Part shown: in pieces, positions 26,451 through 35,905 of the stretch
Position numbering within the stretch: position 1 is the first letter of the stretch
Layout: every line of letters starts with the position of its first letter
Assembly (NCBI GenBank): GCA_964649745.1
Contig: CAZYQI010000021.1
Coordinates: 1 to 63,992 of the forward strand
DNA length: 63,992 nucleotides
Direction: 5' to 3'
DNA from: CAZEHS01 sp964649745
Lineage (GTDB): Bacteria; Bacillota; Clostridia; Peptostreptococcales; Acidaminobacteraceae
The notes under the pieces: generated by a model
The model's database searches: none
The model's input: the letters and a program-made list of their open reading frames with translations, nothing else
What the model was told of the DNA's origin: nothing
Translations under genes and position numbers: made by a program

Positions 26451-26840
26451 CTATTTCTTTTTGTCGATAAAATATCCTTCAACAGATCTTTGAATCCCGG
26501 CATAGCTCCGGTTCGCGCGCTTCTGCCTATTCAATTCGGCCCTCTGGTCATGAACAACCGCCTGTTCAGCCTTCATTTCATCCATCATATCTCTGACAGC
26601 CGATTCAATTTCTGCCTCATTTTTTCGAATGGAATCTTCCCATTGGGAATAGAGCAATCGCGCCTCTTCTCCCAAGGTCATTCCTCCAAGCTCCTCCAAC
26701 ATCTCCTGCCGCATATCCAAGGCCGCTTCCACTGCAGACAGCTTGTCATCAGAGTAGTGCCCGGCATCTGCTGACAATTTCGCAAGCAGGTGCCGGCAAA
26801 TTTCCAGATACCTTTCCAGCCATTCTTCAACCTGTTTCAT
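26451..26840 (-). CDS. FliT-like flagellar chaperone
   Basis: A 129-residue, helix-rich, charged protein without recognisable catalytic motifs. It overlaps the fliD stop codon by 4 bases (ATGA) and precedes fliS, the place of fliT in B. subtilis. FliT guards the cap protein FliD before export. The assignment rests mainly on position, size and helix content; sequence identity is weak. Confidence 0.65.
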   Translation of the reverse strand: MKQVEEWLERYLEICRHLLAKLSADAGHYSDDKLSAVEAALDMRQEMLEELGGMTLGEEARLLYSQWEDSIRKNEAEIESAVRDMMDEMKAEQAVVHDQRAELNRQKRANRSYAGIQRSVEGYFIDKKK

Positions 26841-28735
26841 GAAGAACTCCCGCCCAGCATGCCCGCCAGGCTGCTGGACTGAGCATTCATCTTGGAAAGT
26901 GCAGATTCCATAGCCGTGAATTTGGCATAATAACGATCCTCTGTGTCATTCATTTTATCCAGAAGGGTGGAATAGCGAGTTTCCAGCTCACTGATCTTTT
27001 TCGCCAGATCACTGCTTACGTCCGTGCTTACCTTTTCATTTCCTGCCCTTTCCACCAAGAGGCCTCTTTTGCCGTTGCCATCCCTTGTAATTCTGATATT
27101 GTCATTTAAAATATCATTGATACGGGCTGCCAGACCGTTTTCAGACCGCCTTGCAGAGCTATTTGCCGCATCCCCATAGGCATGTGAGGACTCTGTGGTG
27201 AAGAAAGCCGTCACTTCATCCAGTTTGTTTGCCAGCGCGGTGTCCAGCTTGCTCTCGTCGATGACCAGTTTCCCATATTCCTTGTAGTTCGCCGAGGTAG
27301 CGATTCCCATTTCGCTCAAGCTGATGCCTGTACCGGAAACCGATTCGCCAAATGCTGTACGGAGCTGTGTCATCAGATTAGTTAAAAGTGAATCTCCCTT
27401 AATCAGACCGCTTTTGGCTTTGCTTTCCCACAGTTTGATGTTCTCATCGTTCATGCCGGCTTTTTCTTCGTCCGTAAGGGGCGTAAAATCCCGATAGCGG
27501 GCTTCGTTAAGCTTTCCATAAACCTTGTCGATCAGCTCATTGTACTGATTGACGAATTTTACGATATTGTCCTTCACCGCTTTCGTATTTGGAGCAACAT
27601 CAATATCAATAGCCACTGCACTGGTATCCTTCAGCTGAATTGTGGTACCGTCCACCACAACACTGTTCGATGAGCGGGTCGTCGCAATCCCATTAACCGA
27701 AAATGCGGCATCCTTCCCGGCCGTCCTTCCGCTGGAATCGGACAGCTTCAGATGATTTCCAAAAAAATTGTTCGTATCCGTCAGGTTGATGTTGTTTGCC
27801 AAGCCTTCATTTTTCGCCTTCATAGAGAATCCGTTTGCAAGGCTGCTATAGCTTATGGTTACACCTGCCGCACTGGCATTGATTTTTTCCATCATCAATT
27901 TAATAGAATCACCGGCAGTTATTCCCATAGCGGTGCTGGAAACTCCATTGATTGAGAAGGCTAAGGTTCCGTCCGTCACACCAAAAGCAGAGGACAAGGA
28001 AGCGGTTGTTGCCAATGAGTTGGAAGCCCCTGCAGCAAAGCCCAATTTGCCCAGAAGGCCCATATCCCCTTCGCCCATCACCACCGTATGCGCGGTTGCT
28101 GAAAGCTTAAGGGCTCCTGCCGACTCGCTGACCGTAATCCGTCCCGCACCAAAGGTGGCCGCAATCTGCGAATTCATATTGCTGACCAGTTCTCCGATAT
28201 TCTGATAGGCTGCGCCCGTTCCATTAATACCGGTAAGATCGATGCTCTTGGTTGTCCCGTCCAGAGTAATGGAAACACTGTTGTTCCCTGCTGCCAGAGA
28301 CGCGTTGACCTTTGTGAGGATATCCGGATCCACAGTCCCTTCCAGAGGTTTGACCTCTGAACCGGATACCCATGTATCCCGTGTGGCTAGAGTGGTAATT
28401 GAATCAATTGTTATCCGCCCCTGAGCAGAAGAGGCCGATGTCGCCACTGCCACCTTAGCGGTATCCACGCCACCGATTTTGGCACCTGCCGTAAAAACGT
28501 TGAATGCAGTTTTCGAGCGCAGGTTGCTGTTTGGCTTCAACAGATCCAGATATTCACTTTGAAAACCTCGGAAAAGACTCATCACTTCTTTATAAGCATC
28601 TTTTTGCCAACTGACAGATTGTTTTTCCCTAAACACCTTGTTAGTCTTGGTTTTTTCAAGTTTCATCAGATCTTTGACCAAGGTTTCTGTATCAAAACCT
28701 GAAACTAAGCCGTTCACTCTGTTTATTGTAGCCAT
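26837..28735 (-). CDS. fliD: Flagellar filament cap protein FliD (hook-associated protein 2)
   Basis: A 632-residue secreted protein. It begins with the FliD N-terminal signature (NRVNGLVSGFDTETLVKDLM, shown as VSGFDTETLV) and ends in a coiled coil. The middle is variable and Ala/Ser/Thr rich. Five FliD subunits cap the filament and fold incoming flagellin. The start at 28735 is chosen because AAGGGTGG precedes it; upstream ATGs are poorly placed. It is in an operon with flaG upstream and fliT/fliS downstream, interrupted by a family C repeat. Confidence 0.95.
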   Translation of the reverse strand: MATINRVNGLVSGFDTETLVKDLMKLEKTKTNKVFREKQSVSWQKDAYKEVMSLFRGFQSEYLDLLKPNSNLRSKTAFNVFTAGAKIGGVDTAKVAVATSASSAQGRITIDSITTLATRDTWVSGSEVKPLEGTVDPDILTKVNASLAAGNNSVSITLDGTTKSIDLTGINGTGAAYQNIGELVSNMNSQIAATFGAGRITVSESAGALKLSATAHTVVMGEGDMGLLGKLGFAAGASNSLATTASLSSAFGVTDGTLAFSINGVSSTAMGITAGDSIKLMMEKINASAAGVTISYSSLANGFSMKAKNEGLANNINLTDTNNFFGNHLKLSDSSGRTAGKDAAFSVNGIATTRSSNSVVVDGTTIQLKDTSAVAIDIDVAPNTKAVKDNIVKFVNQYNELIDKVYGKLNEARYRDFTPLTDEEKAGMNDENIKLWESKAKSGLIKGDSLLTNLMTQLRTAFGESVSGTGISLSEMGIATSANYKEYGKLVIDESKLDTALANKLDEVTAFFTTESSHAYGDAANSSARRSENGLAARINDILNDNIRITRDGNGKRGLLVERAGNEKVSTDVSSDLAKKISELETRYSTLLDKMNDTEDRYYAKFTAMESALSKMNAQSSSLAGMLGGSSS

Positions 28736-28762
28736 GACATCGCCACCCTTCATGTACAAATA

Positions 28763-28865
28763 TCCGATTTACGATTTACGATTAACGACGAACGTAATAA
28801 CACTGATCAACGATTTTTGCGTATAAATGCTCTTACGTTAACCGTCAATCGCGTATCGCTAACCG
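28763..28865. repeat. Family C repeat, copy 1 (inside the flagellar operon)
   Basis: About 100 bases with repeated TTTACGATT/ACGATTAACGA motifs near the left end and a loosely complementary right end (CGTTAACCGTCAATCGCG). A related element lies at 48365-48468. It lies between flaG and fliD. Confidence 0.6.
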
Positions 28866-28868
28866 ATC

Positions 28869-29255
28869 TTATGCTTTTTCATCAACAAAAATTCCTGCCA
28901 ATTCCCACATTTTTGCCACCATGTCCTGTATCTTTTTAGGTGGATACTCTGCAATCACTTCATTCGTCACAGTATCCTTGATCGTGTACATAATCGTGTG
29001 GGTAACATCATGAACCGAACGTTCGATAAATCGGTTATGGGGCGCCAGGGCTTTATTGGCCTGATCCACCGATTTCTTCATCCATTCCTGACTGAACTCC
29101 GACTGCTCGTTGAGTTCTTCCTTATCCTTTCCCGATTCCACCTTAACCGTCACTGCCGACAGGTCTTTTGCCTGCTTTGCGGGGGCGGCTCCATCCGAAC
29201 CACGCTGTGCCAGATATTCTTGCGGAATATTGCCGTTGGTTGATCCAACTTTCAT
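28869..29255 (-). CDS. flaG: FlaG-family protein
   Basis: A 128-residue protein. The second half (NRFIERSVHDVTHTIMYTIKD with EVIAEYPPKKI following; motif EYPPKKI...MVAKMWELAG) is the FlaG domain, while the first 55 residues are polar and likely disordered. FlaG influences filament length in some bacteria. First gene of flaG-fliD-fliT-fliS, driven by a perfect sigma-28 promoter at 29287-29313. Confidence 0.92.
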   Translation of the reverse strand: MKVGSTNGNIPQEYLAQRGSDGAAPAKQAKDLSAVTVKVESGKDKEELNEQSEFSQEWMKKSVDQANKALAPHNRFIERSVHDVTHTIMYTIKDTVTNEVIAEYPPKKIQDMVAKMWELAGIFVDEKA

Positions 29256-29286
29256 AGAAAAACCTCCTTGTCTTCATTATTAATTG

Positions 29287-29313
29287 TTATCGGCAATTGG
29301 TAGAAAAAGTTTA
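29287..29313 (-). promoter_or_regulatory. Sigma-28 promoter of flaG-fliD-fliT-fliS
   Basis: TAAA (29313-29310), a 15-base spacer and GCCGATAA (29294-29287): an exact match to the flagellar sigma-28 (SigD/FliA) consensus, about 30 bases before flaG. Confidence 0.93.
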
Positions 29314-29379
29314 CTTAAATATGTCCTATTATTCTGACAAGGAATTGACTTGAATCAGGGCTTTTCCAAATACGCTACC

Positions 29380-30363
29380 CTAAGATATGCCCTCAATGGC
29401 ATCTATGATTTTCAATATTCTTCTATCATCTTCGAACGAATATTCTATTGTCCTGCTCCCATATACGGCTTCAAAAAAAGATGAAATTTCATTTGAATAG
29501 GCATTTTCAATGATGAACTTGCTGTACTGATCAAGTTGATCAATCTCATCATACAATTTCAGGGTTCTTTCTTCCCTTGCTTCAAAATCATATTCCTTAA
29601 GCCCATCGGGAGATCCATCCCATTCCACATAGATGTTTTCTCCATAGATTTCAAGATTCCTAACCGCTTTTCGAGACACAATATCTACGGCAAGTACCCC
29701 CTTATGACCAGTGGAATGCTCCAGCATCACCAAGTAACTGTCATCATAATCAATGCCCAATTTGCTGATTTTGTTCTTTACAGCATGAACTTTCGTAATA
29801 TTTCCAAAAATATTCACCATCCAGGGAAGTTCAATTGCAAACAACTCTCTGCACCCATTGGTGCGTTTGTCGGATACGAAAAATTCCTTATAACTTTCCC
29901 ACGGGTGCCAATCCGGAAGGTATTGTCCTACATGATAGGTGTAGTTGACAATACAATTCGCTTGCTCTATGCAGGCCTTTATCCTTTTTATTTCATCGCG
30001 ATACAGAAATGTTGATGATATGAACAGTACCAAATTATTATCACGAGCCAGCGCAAGGTTCTCTTCATAACTGTCGGACACCAGGTTCATCTCTGTAAAT
30101 ATATGGGTTTTCTTTTTTAAACAGTAAGTAATGATTCCGGCGTGGGACAGCGGCGAAGTGCATACGAAGACACAATCGATTGGATGCGCTGCAAAAAGCG
30201 TTTCCAAATCCCTGAATACTTCAACACCGAACTCTTTGCTGCACGTGTTCCTGCGTTCTTCATTTGTATCCACTCCCCATATTTGAATCGATGGGCTGTG
30301 TTTTCTCATCAACCGTATCCGCCTTCTACCCATGGAGCCTAATCCGACAACTGCAATATCCAA
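29380..30363 (-). CDS. Gfo/Idh/MocA-family protein with altered EKP motif
   Basis: A 327-residue protein with an N-terminal Rossmann domain (VVGLGSMGRRR at 5-15) and a C-terminal alpha/beta domain. Family members are NAD(P)-dependent sugar oxidoreductases whose catalytic lysine sits in an EKP motif; here the equivalent reads TEMNLV, so the lysine appears to be missing. It ends the sugar gene cluster, one base after legG. A modified or non-catalytic role in nonulosonate modification is possible. No terminator is obvious before the flaG promoter. Confidence 0.75.
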   Translation of the reverse strand: MDIAVVGLGSMGRRRIRLMRKHSPSIQIWGVDTNEERRNTCSKEFGVEVFRDLETLFAAHPIDCVFVCTSPLSHAGIITYCLKKKTHIFTEMNLVSDSYEENLALARDNNLVLFISSTFLYRDEIKRIKACIEQANCIVNYTYHVGQYLPDWHPWESYKEFFVSDKRTNGCRELFAIELPWMVNIFGNITKVHAVKNKISKLGIDYDDSYLVMLEHSTGHKGVLAVDIVSRKAVRNLEIYGENIYVEWDGSPDGLKEYDFEAREERTLKLYDEIDQLDQYSKFIIENAYSNEISSFFEAVYGSRTIEYSFEDDRRILKIIDAIEGIS

Positions 30364-30364
30364 A

Positions 30365-31534
30365 CTATTTCACCCCACAATCAAAAAAACGTTTCTTGAG
30401 ATTCACGCTTTCATCAACAAAGAAGTCCTTCACTCTCCTAGCAATTGCTTCGGATGTATTTCCGCTTCCATATGGATTAACGGCATTCTGGGCTTTGATT
30501 CTGAATTCTTCGCTCAAGGCAGCCCCAATTGCCCGTTTAATGTCGTATGCAACCGGTTCGCAGTTAATAATACAGTCTGCCTGTATCCTGCCTTTCTGTC
30601 GGTCACCTATATTCACTATTGGAATTCCAAAGCTTGGCGCTTCGATTATTCCACTGGATGAATTCCCGATAACCAACCTGCTATACTTCAGTGCACTGAG
30701 ATACTTCATGCTGCCCAGGGAAGAAAAAGCGATTGCATTGCTGTTCTTCGCCACAAAGTCGTCAATCATTTTGTTGATGATACGACCCCCGGCATCCGCA
30801 TTCGTTTTAGTGAAAACAAATAACATGTGCCTATACGACTCACACGCATCAAGCAACGCCTGCATCTGCTCTCTGGAGCTTTCGTTCTCAAGAGTTACAG
30901 GATGGAAGGTAACCATGGCATAATCAACATCCAGAGAAAATCCAAGCTCCTTTCCCAGTTCTGATTTACTCAACAGTTTCTGTTCTATAATGTTTTCAAC
31001 ACCCATGGCACCTACACAAAATACCCTTTCAGGGTTTTCCCCCAGCTGTATCACCCGCTGACGATACTCTTCTGTGCTTGTGAAATGTAAGTAGCTCATT
31101 TTCGTAATTGCATGACGAATCGCCTCATCGATGGCACCTTCCGTGGTTTCGCCGCCATACAGATGGGCTATCGGGATTCTGCAATTCATGGCCGCTATAA
31201 CCACGGCCAGAGTTTCGTATCGATCACCCAGTACGATCAGCATATCCGGCATAAGCCTCTCAAAATAATCGGCAAAGCTGATCATGGCCAGACCCATAGT
31301 TTTTGAAATAGCCGTAGGCGTATCGGAGCTGAGAAGAATTTCAATCTTCTCGTCTATTACAATCCCATCTTTTTCAATTTCTCTGTACGTCAGCCCAAAC
31401 TCAGAAGACAGATGCGCTCCTGTCACAACAACCCGAACGTCAATAGCCTCTGCATCACTGAGTTTTATAATAATTGGCCGTAATAGTCCATATTCAGCCC
31501 TTGTAGCTGTGAGTATACTGATTTTCTTTTTCAT
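30365..31534 (-). CDS. legG: Hydrolysing NDP-sugar 2-epimerase (NeuC/LegG type)
   Basis: A 389-residue GT-B fold enzyme. The N-terminus TATRAEYGLLRPI and the motifs GDRYETLA, HLYGGE and IGNSSSGIIEA are typical of NeuC/LegG. It removes the nucleotide and epimerises C2 of an N-acetylated amino sugar, giving the free 2-epimer used by LegI. It overlaps legI by 4 bases (ATGA). Assignment to the legionaminate rather than the neuraminate route is inferred from ptmE and legB nearby. Confidence 0.88.
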   Translation of the reverse strand: MKKKISILTATRAEYGLLRPIIIKLSDAEAIDVRVVVTGAHLSSEFGLTYREIEKDGIVIDEKIEILLSSDTPTAISKTMGLAMISFADYFERLMPDMLIVLGDRYETLAVVIAAMNCRIPIAHLYGGETTEGAIDEAIRHAITKMSYLHFTSTEEYRQRVIQLGENPERVFCVGAMGVENIIEQKLLSKSELGKELGFSLDVDYAMVTFHPVTLENESSREQMQALLDACESYRHMLFVFTKTNADAGGRIINKMIDDFVAKNSNAIAFSSLGSMKYLSALKYSRLVIGNSSSGIIEAPSFGIPIVNIGDRQKGRIQADCIINCEPVAYDIKRAIGAALSEEFRIKAQNAVNPYGSGNTSEAIARRVKDFFVDESVNLKKRFFDCGVK

Positions 31535-32529
31535 AGTTCGATCAGCTCATCCTCTTCAAAATCTCTTGAAGCCGCATGCCCCATTATCTGAAACCACTGC
31601 ATAGGGCTTATACCGCTCCCAGGTCTTTTCACTGTCAGGTTATCTTCTGTAAATGATTCGCCCCTTGAGATGTTGCGCTTTGCAATGATGCTTTTCCGTG
31701 CAATTGAGCAATTTTTCGTTTCTGATGCCGAAGGCAATTTTTCCCCGCTTCCAAGCGCTGTTTCAACATTTCGGATAGCACTCACCATCGCTCTCAGCTC
31801 ATCCGGCTCCAAACTGGCCTTATGGTCAGGCCCTTCCATATTCCTATCAAGAGTAAAATGCTTCTCGATGACCTCAGCGCCCATCGCCACCGCTGCGATA
31901 GGAACTTCAATCCCGTTGGTATGATCTGAATAACCCACAGATAGCCCAAGTTCCGAACGCATTGAAAGCATGGCTCTAAGGTTTACGTCTCCATAGGGTG
32001 CCGGGTATTCCGTCGTGCAATGCAACACCGTTATTTCTCCAGCTCCGTTATCTTTTAATACTGTAACAGCTTCTCTTACCTCCTGCATGGTGCTCATCCC
32101 GGTGGATAGGATGACAGGCCTTCCCAGCTTTGCGATTTTAATCAGATAAGGGAGGTTTGTGATATCACCGGATGGTATTTTCCATTTTCTTATACCCAAA
32201 TTGGATAAAAAATCTATACTGTCAAAATCAAATGCCGTAGAAAGGAATTCAATATTCCTTTCTCGGCAATAATTATAGAGAACAGCAAAATCGTCAAAGG
32301 ACAGCTCCAACTTCTTCAGCATATCAAGCTGGGTTTCATCGGAATCTGTGTGCTGTTTCTGGTACTCCGCCTTTGCTGCATGCTTAGATACAATTTTAGA
32401 CGAAACAAACGTCTGAAATTTTATACAGTCCGCACCCGCCCATTTGGCGGCGTCCACCATCTTTTTTGCACTCTCCATGCTTCCATTATGGTTCACTCCC
32501 GCTTCTGCGATAATATAAACTCGCGCCAT
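31531..32529 (-). CDS. legI: Nonulosonate synthase (NeuB/LegI type)
   Basis: A 332-residue TIM-barrel synthase that condenses phosphoenolpyruvate with the 6-carbon sugar made by LegG, giving a 9-carbon nonulosonic acid. AEAGVNHNGSM at the N-terminus and the KFQTF and GYSDHT motifs are diagnostic, and a C-terminal SAF (antifreeze-like) domain starts near residue 275. The start at 32529 is chosen for GGGAGG four bases upstream. Neuraminate versus legionaminate specificity is inferred from context. Confidence 0.92.
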   Translation of the reverse strand: MARVYIIAEAGVNHNGSMESAKKMVDAAKWAGADCIKFQTFVSSKIVSKHAAKAEYQKQHTDSDETQLDMLKKLELSFDDFAVLYNYCRERNIEFLSTAFDFDSIDFLSNLGIRKWKIPSGDITNLPYLIKIAKLGRPVILSTGMSTMQEVREAVTVLKDNGAGEITVLHCTTEYPAPYGDVNLRAMLSMRSELGLSVGYSDHTNGIEVPIAAVAMGAEVIEKHFTLDRNMEGPDHKASLEPDELRAMVSAIRNVETALGSGEKLPSASETKNCSIARKSIIAKRNISRGESFTEDNLTVKRPGSGISPMQWFQIMGHAASRDFEEDELIEL

Positions 32530-32607
32530 TTTTCCTCCCAATGAAGCACCCGATCCTGCAAAAGGATTGAAATTTCCCCAACCAGTACTTGCTCATTACA
32601 AGTCCTG

Positions 32608-33654
32608 CTAGTCCTCATTCTCCAGATGACGTCGCATAACTTCCATTTCATCAAGTTGGCCCATATCAAGCCAACTATTCTCACTGATTGGATAAACACC
32701 AATTTTTTTACCAAGCCTCTTGTGTTTTTCTATGACATCCGGAAAACCAATCTCTTTTCCGTCTTCCAAGTTGTCCAAGACTTCGGGTTCTACCATATAG
32801 ACCCCTGTGTTTGCGAAAAAAGATATCTCCGGTTTTTCTTTCATTTCTTCAATTTCGCCGGTTTCACTTATTTCAATGACTCCATAAGGTATACGAATTT
32901 TCTTTAAAGAGCAAACCATTGTAATCAGATTATTTTCCGATTTGTGGTAGCTGTATATTTTTTCAAAATCTTCATCTATAAGGATGTCGCAATTGGATAG
33001 AATAAAGGTAGAATTGATTCTGCCTTTTAGAAGGCTCAACCCACCTCCTGTACCCAGTGGAATCTCCTCATCAGCGTAGCTGATGGTATATTCCTTTTCA
33101 ACTTCATTAAAGTAAGCTTTAATCATATTCTTTTTGTGATTCACTACCATGAAAAATTGATTGCATCCCTGCTTTAAGAATCGGTTGATGATATGCTCAA
33201 CGATGGGCATTTCCCCGATTGGAATGAGTGGCTTGGGCAGAATTTTCGTATATGGATAGAGTCGTTTGCCTAATCCTCCAGCCATGATTACTACCGGAAT
33301 TTCCAAGGCTTTTTTCGGCTCTATCGCAGTATCATTCAAAAAAATAATGGAGACGATTTTGTTTTCCTTGTTCAGTATAGGCACAGCCTCAATGGAGTTC
33401 TTTCTCATGTAACGCTTTGCATGGGCCTTGTCCTTCACTGGCAAGTATTTGGGATTATAATTGGCAATCTCTCGAACAGAGGCATCAAGATTCCCTTTTT
33501 TAAGAATCCACCTTCGGATGTCTCCATCTGTTATAACTGCAACAAAATCTCCTTTTCGCACCACAAAAAGAACTTTTTTTGCAACCTTGTCCATAAGGGC
33601 CATAGCTTCCAACATCCCACACTTCTCGTCAATAAGAAAATCTCTGATATCCAA
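32608..33654 (-). CDS. ptmE: CBS-domain sugar-1-phosphate nucleotidyltransferase (PtmE type)
   Basis: A 348-residue protein with two CBS motifs (about 1-115) joined to a nucleotidyltransferase domain with MAGGLGKRLYPYT and LPKPLIPIG (about 122-145). This fusion is the arrangement of Campylobacter PtmE, which makes GDP-glucosamine for legionaminic acid. It starts with TTG at 33654, eight bases after GGAGG. CBS domains may sense a nucleotide. The activated sugar here is not proven; GDP is inferred from PtmE. Confidence 0.85.
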   Translation of the reverse strand: MDIRDFLIDEKCGMLEAMALMDKVAKKVLFVVRKGDFVAVITDGDIRRWILKKGNLDASVREIANYNPKYLPVKDKAHAKRYMRKNSIEAVPILNKENKIVSIIFLNDTAIEPKKALEIPVVIMAGGLGKRLYPYTKILPKPLIPIGEMPIVEHIINRFLKQGCNQFFMVVNHKKNMIKAYFNEVEKEYTISYADEEIPLGTGGGLSLLKGRINSTFILSNCDILIDEDFEKIYSYHKSENNLITMVCSLKKIRIPYGVIEISETGEIEEMKEKPEISFFANTGVYMVEPEVLDNLEDGKEIGFPDVIEKHKRLGKKIGVYPISENSWLDMGQLDEMEVMRRHLENED

Positions 33655-33737
33655 GAGCCGCGCCTCCTACAAGATCATCACTCCGAATTGGTGAGAGCTG
33701 CTACGGAAAGTTCAGCAGCAAGCCAATTCTTACTCAT

Positions 33738-34715
33738 TCAAATATTGTATATATCCGTTTTATATTCGTCTACGTGTTGCCTGAAGAAATCAATCGTTTC
33801 GGCAATTCCTTGCTCGAAACTGTACTTGGGCACCCATCCGGTAAGTCTCTTAATCTTTTCATTGGAACCAAGCAATCTGTTCACTTCACTCTTTTCCGGC
33901 CTTAAACGTGCTTCATCGCAAATGATTTTTGCACTGGGGTTTATTTGTCGTATCAATTCCTCCGCCAACTGTCCTATGGATATCTCTCGCTGGGTTGCAA
34001 TATTGATTTCTTCACCTATTGTCCGGCTGGATTTTGCGATCTCAATAAACCCGTTGACTGTATCCCGCACATAATTGAAATCCCGGGTCGGGGTGAGAGA
34101 ACCGAGTTCAATTTCATTCTTCCCCGAAAGCAGCTGCGTTATAATCGTAGGTATTACTGCTCTTGCAGACTGTCTTGGTCCATATGTGTTAAAGGGTCTC
34201 ACAATCGTAATCGGCATGTTGAAGCTTTTATAAAAGGACTCCGCCAGCCGGTCAGCGCCTATCTTTGTAGCTGAATATGGGGATTGGCCTTGGTAAGGAT
34301 GATCTTCATCAATCGGCACATACCTGGCCGTTCCATATACTTCAGATGTAGACGTGACCAAAACCCTTGATGTATTCAGTTCTCTCGCTGCCTGCAATAT
34401 ATTTAGAGTTCCTTTGATATTGGTGTCCACGTAGGTATCCGGTGAATGATAGCTGAAGGGGATCGCAATAAGCGCCGCTAAATGGAACACTTCATCTATC
34501 CCTTTCATAGCTTCTCTGACACCGTTAGGATCACGAATATCACCGGTAAAAACCTCAACTTCCTTTAAAACCTCTTTAGGCAGCGTATCGAGCCACCCCC
34601 AAGAATTGAACGAATTGTAGTAAGCAAAAGCGCGAACTTGCTTGCCCGCTTTCACCAATTCTTCCGTGAGGTGGCTCCCTATGAATCCGTCGGCACCCGT
34701 TACTAATATCCGCAT
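33738..34715 (-). CDS. legB: NDP-sugar 4,6-dehydratase, extended SDR (LegB type)
   Basis: A 325-residue SDR. GADGFIGSH (7-15) binds NAD, and the active site SxnYxxxK is visible as YSATK with upstream STSEVYGTA. The family makes 4-keto-6-deoxy sugars from NDP-GlcNAc. In the legionaminate pathway this is the first committed step. Its usual partners, a LegC aminotransferase and a LegH acetyltransferase, are not encoded in the window. Confidence 0.87.
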   Translation of the reverse strand: MRILVTGADGFIGSHLTEELVKAGKQVRAFAYYNSFNSWGWLDTLPKEVLKEVEVFTGDIRDPNGVREAMKGIDEVFHLAALIAIPFSYHSPDTYVDTNIKGTLNILQAARELNTSRVLVTSTSEVYGTARYVPIDEDHPYQGQSPYSATKIGADRLAESFYKSFNMPITIVRPFNTYGPRQSARAVIPTIITQLLSGKNEIELGSLTPTRDFNYVRDTVNGFIEIAKSSRTIGEEINIATQREISIGQLAEELIRQINPSAKIICDEARLRPEKSEVNRLLGSNEKIKRLTGWVPKYSFEQGIAETIDFFRQHVDEYKTDIYNI

Positions 34716-34757
34716 ATTGATCTCCCTCGTTATAAACAGCTCCGTAGCTCCTTCAGA

Positions 34758-35876
34758 TTACTCCAGCCAGACCGGATTTTTAAGCTTCCATTCCCCATTA
34801 CTGTCTTTTTCAAATAGATCGCGATTGTAGTGTCTGTCTACAATCTCCCAAAACCTACGGACGCTGTAGCCGGTGAGTCGGCAAAAATCATCAACAGACC
34901 GCCTGTCCAGCCTGTGGTCGCTCTCCTTTACAACATTTACAGCTTCATCCCTTGTGAGCAAACCATATCGTATGAATTTCGATGCATAGTCCGTAGCCGC
35001 CTGATGTCCAAATTTAGGATATTTCATCCATGAATGCACAATATAGCCGATCGTATCTATCTGGTCAAAATTCTCTGCGTGATGGGTTCGATCCCACTCA
35101 TTGGATAAATCTTGAAATCCAAGCCTGCTCGCTAATTGATAGTTTTTGTAGCTGTTCCAACGCATAAAATAGCTTAAATAGATCGGATCAATCCCCGCCC
35201 CTGACAGCTCTTCTTTCGTCGGTGCAATGCAAAGGTAAAGGTCCTTCATTTCAATTTCTTCGTCTATCAATTCTTCCCACGGAATATCGGAAGCCACCCC
35301 ATTGTTTATCTGATCCAATGCAGAGTAGGTCTCTTTTTTCTGGTTACCACCATACTCATAGTTGATGTTCTCGCCATATATTACAAGTGGAATCTTAAAA
35401 TTTATTGCAGTTCGAATTGGAAACGTATAAATGAGGCGGTCGAGATACCATGTTGGCTTGCCATAATTCTCAAAGGTTTTACGCATGAGTTTTTTTTGTA
35501 ACTTGAGATTTGGCTTAAGTTTGATCATCTCACATCCGAATTGCTCCGATATATTATTGATATTGTGTGCACCTGCTTGCGTCATTTCAAAATTATCTTC
35601 AACGGAGACAAGCAACGGATGCATCCCCATCAGTTCTTTCATAACATAGGTCTGAAAATGACTGTCCTTGCCGCCGCTCACCGCAATAATACAATCCGGT
35701 CCATCACCGTTCATTCCACGGTACTTTTTACATAACGTCTCCAGCTCTTGGTAGCGCTGATCCCAGTTAATATCATTCTTCTGTTCTTCTGAGACGCACG
35801 CCTGGCAAATGCCGTCTTCGTTGAAATGGATCCCTGGCCGCGTGTCCGGCATTACACATTTTTTACAGTACCGCAT
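34758..35876 (-). CDS. N-acetyl sugar amidotransferase (PseA/PtmG/WbpG family)
   Basis: A 372-residue ATP-pyrophosphatase type enzyme. The PP-motif SGGKDS lies near residue 66; CKKCVMPDTRPG at 4-15 and an early CxxC pair suggest a bound metal. Relatives turn an N-acetyl group of a nonulosonate or sugar into an acetamidino group, e.g. PseA and PtmG in Campylobacter, with a glutamine amidotransferase partner in some systems. Here it suggests an amidinated legionaminic acid. GAGGAGG precedes the ATG. Confidence 0.85.
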   Translation of the reverse strand: MRYCKKCVMPDTRPGIHFNEDGICQACVSEEQKNDINWDQRYQELETLCKKYRGMNGDGPDCIIAVSGGKDSHFQTYVMKELMGMHPLLVSVEDNFEMTQAGAHNINNISEQFGCEMIKLKPNLKLQKKLMRKTFENYGKPTWYLDRLIYTFPIRTAINFKIPLVIYGENINYEYGGNQKKETYSALDQINNGVASDIPWEELIDEEIEMKDLYLCIAPTKEELSGAGIDPIYLSYFMRWNSYKNYQLASRLGFQDLSNEWDRTHHAENFDQIDTIGYIVHSWMKYPKFGHQAATDYASKFIRYGLLTRDEAVNVVKESDHRLDRRSVDDFCRLTGYSVRRFWEIVDRHYNRDLFEKDSNGEWKLKNPVWLE

Positions 35877-35905
35877 AACGTGTCCTCCTCGGTTGTAATA
35901 TCGTC

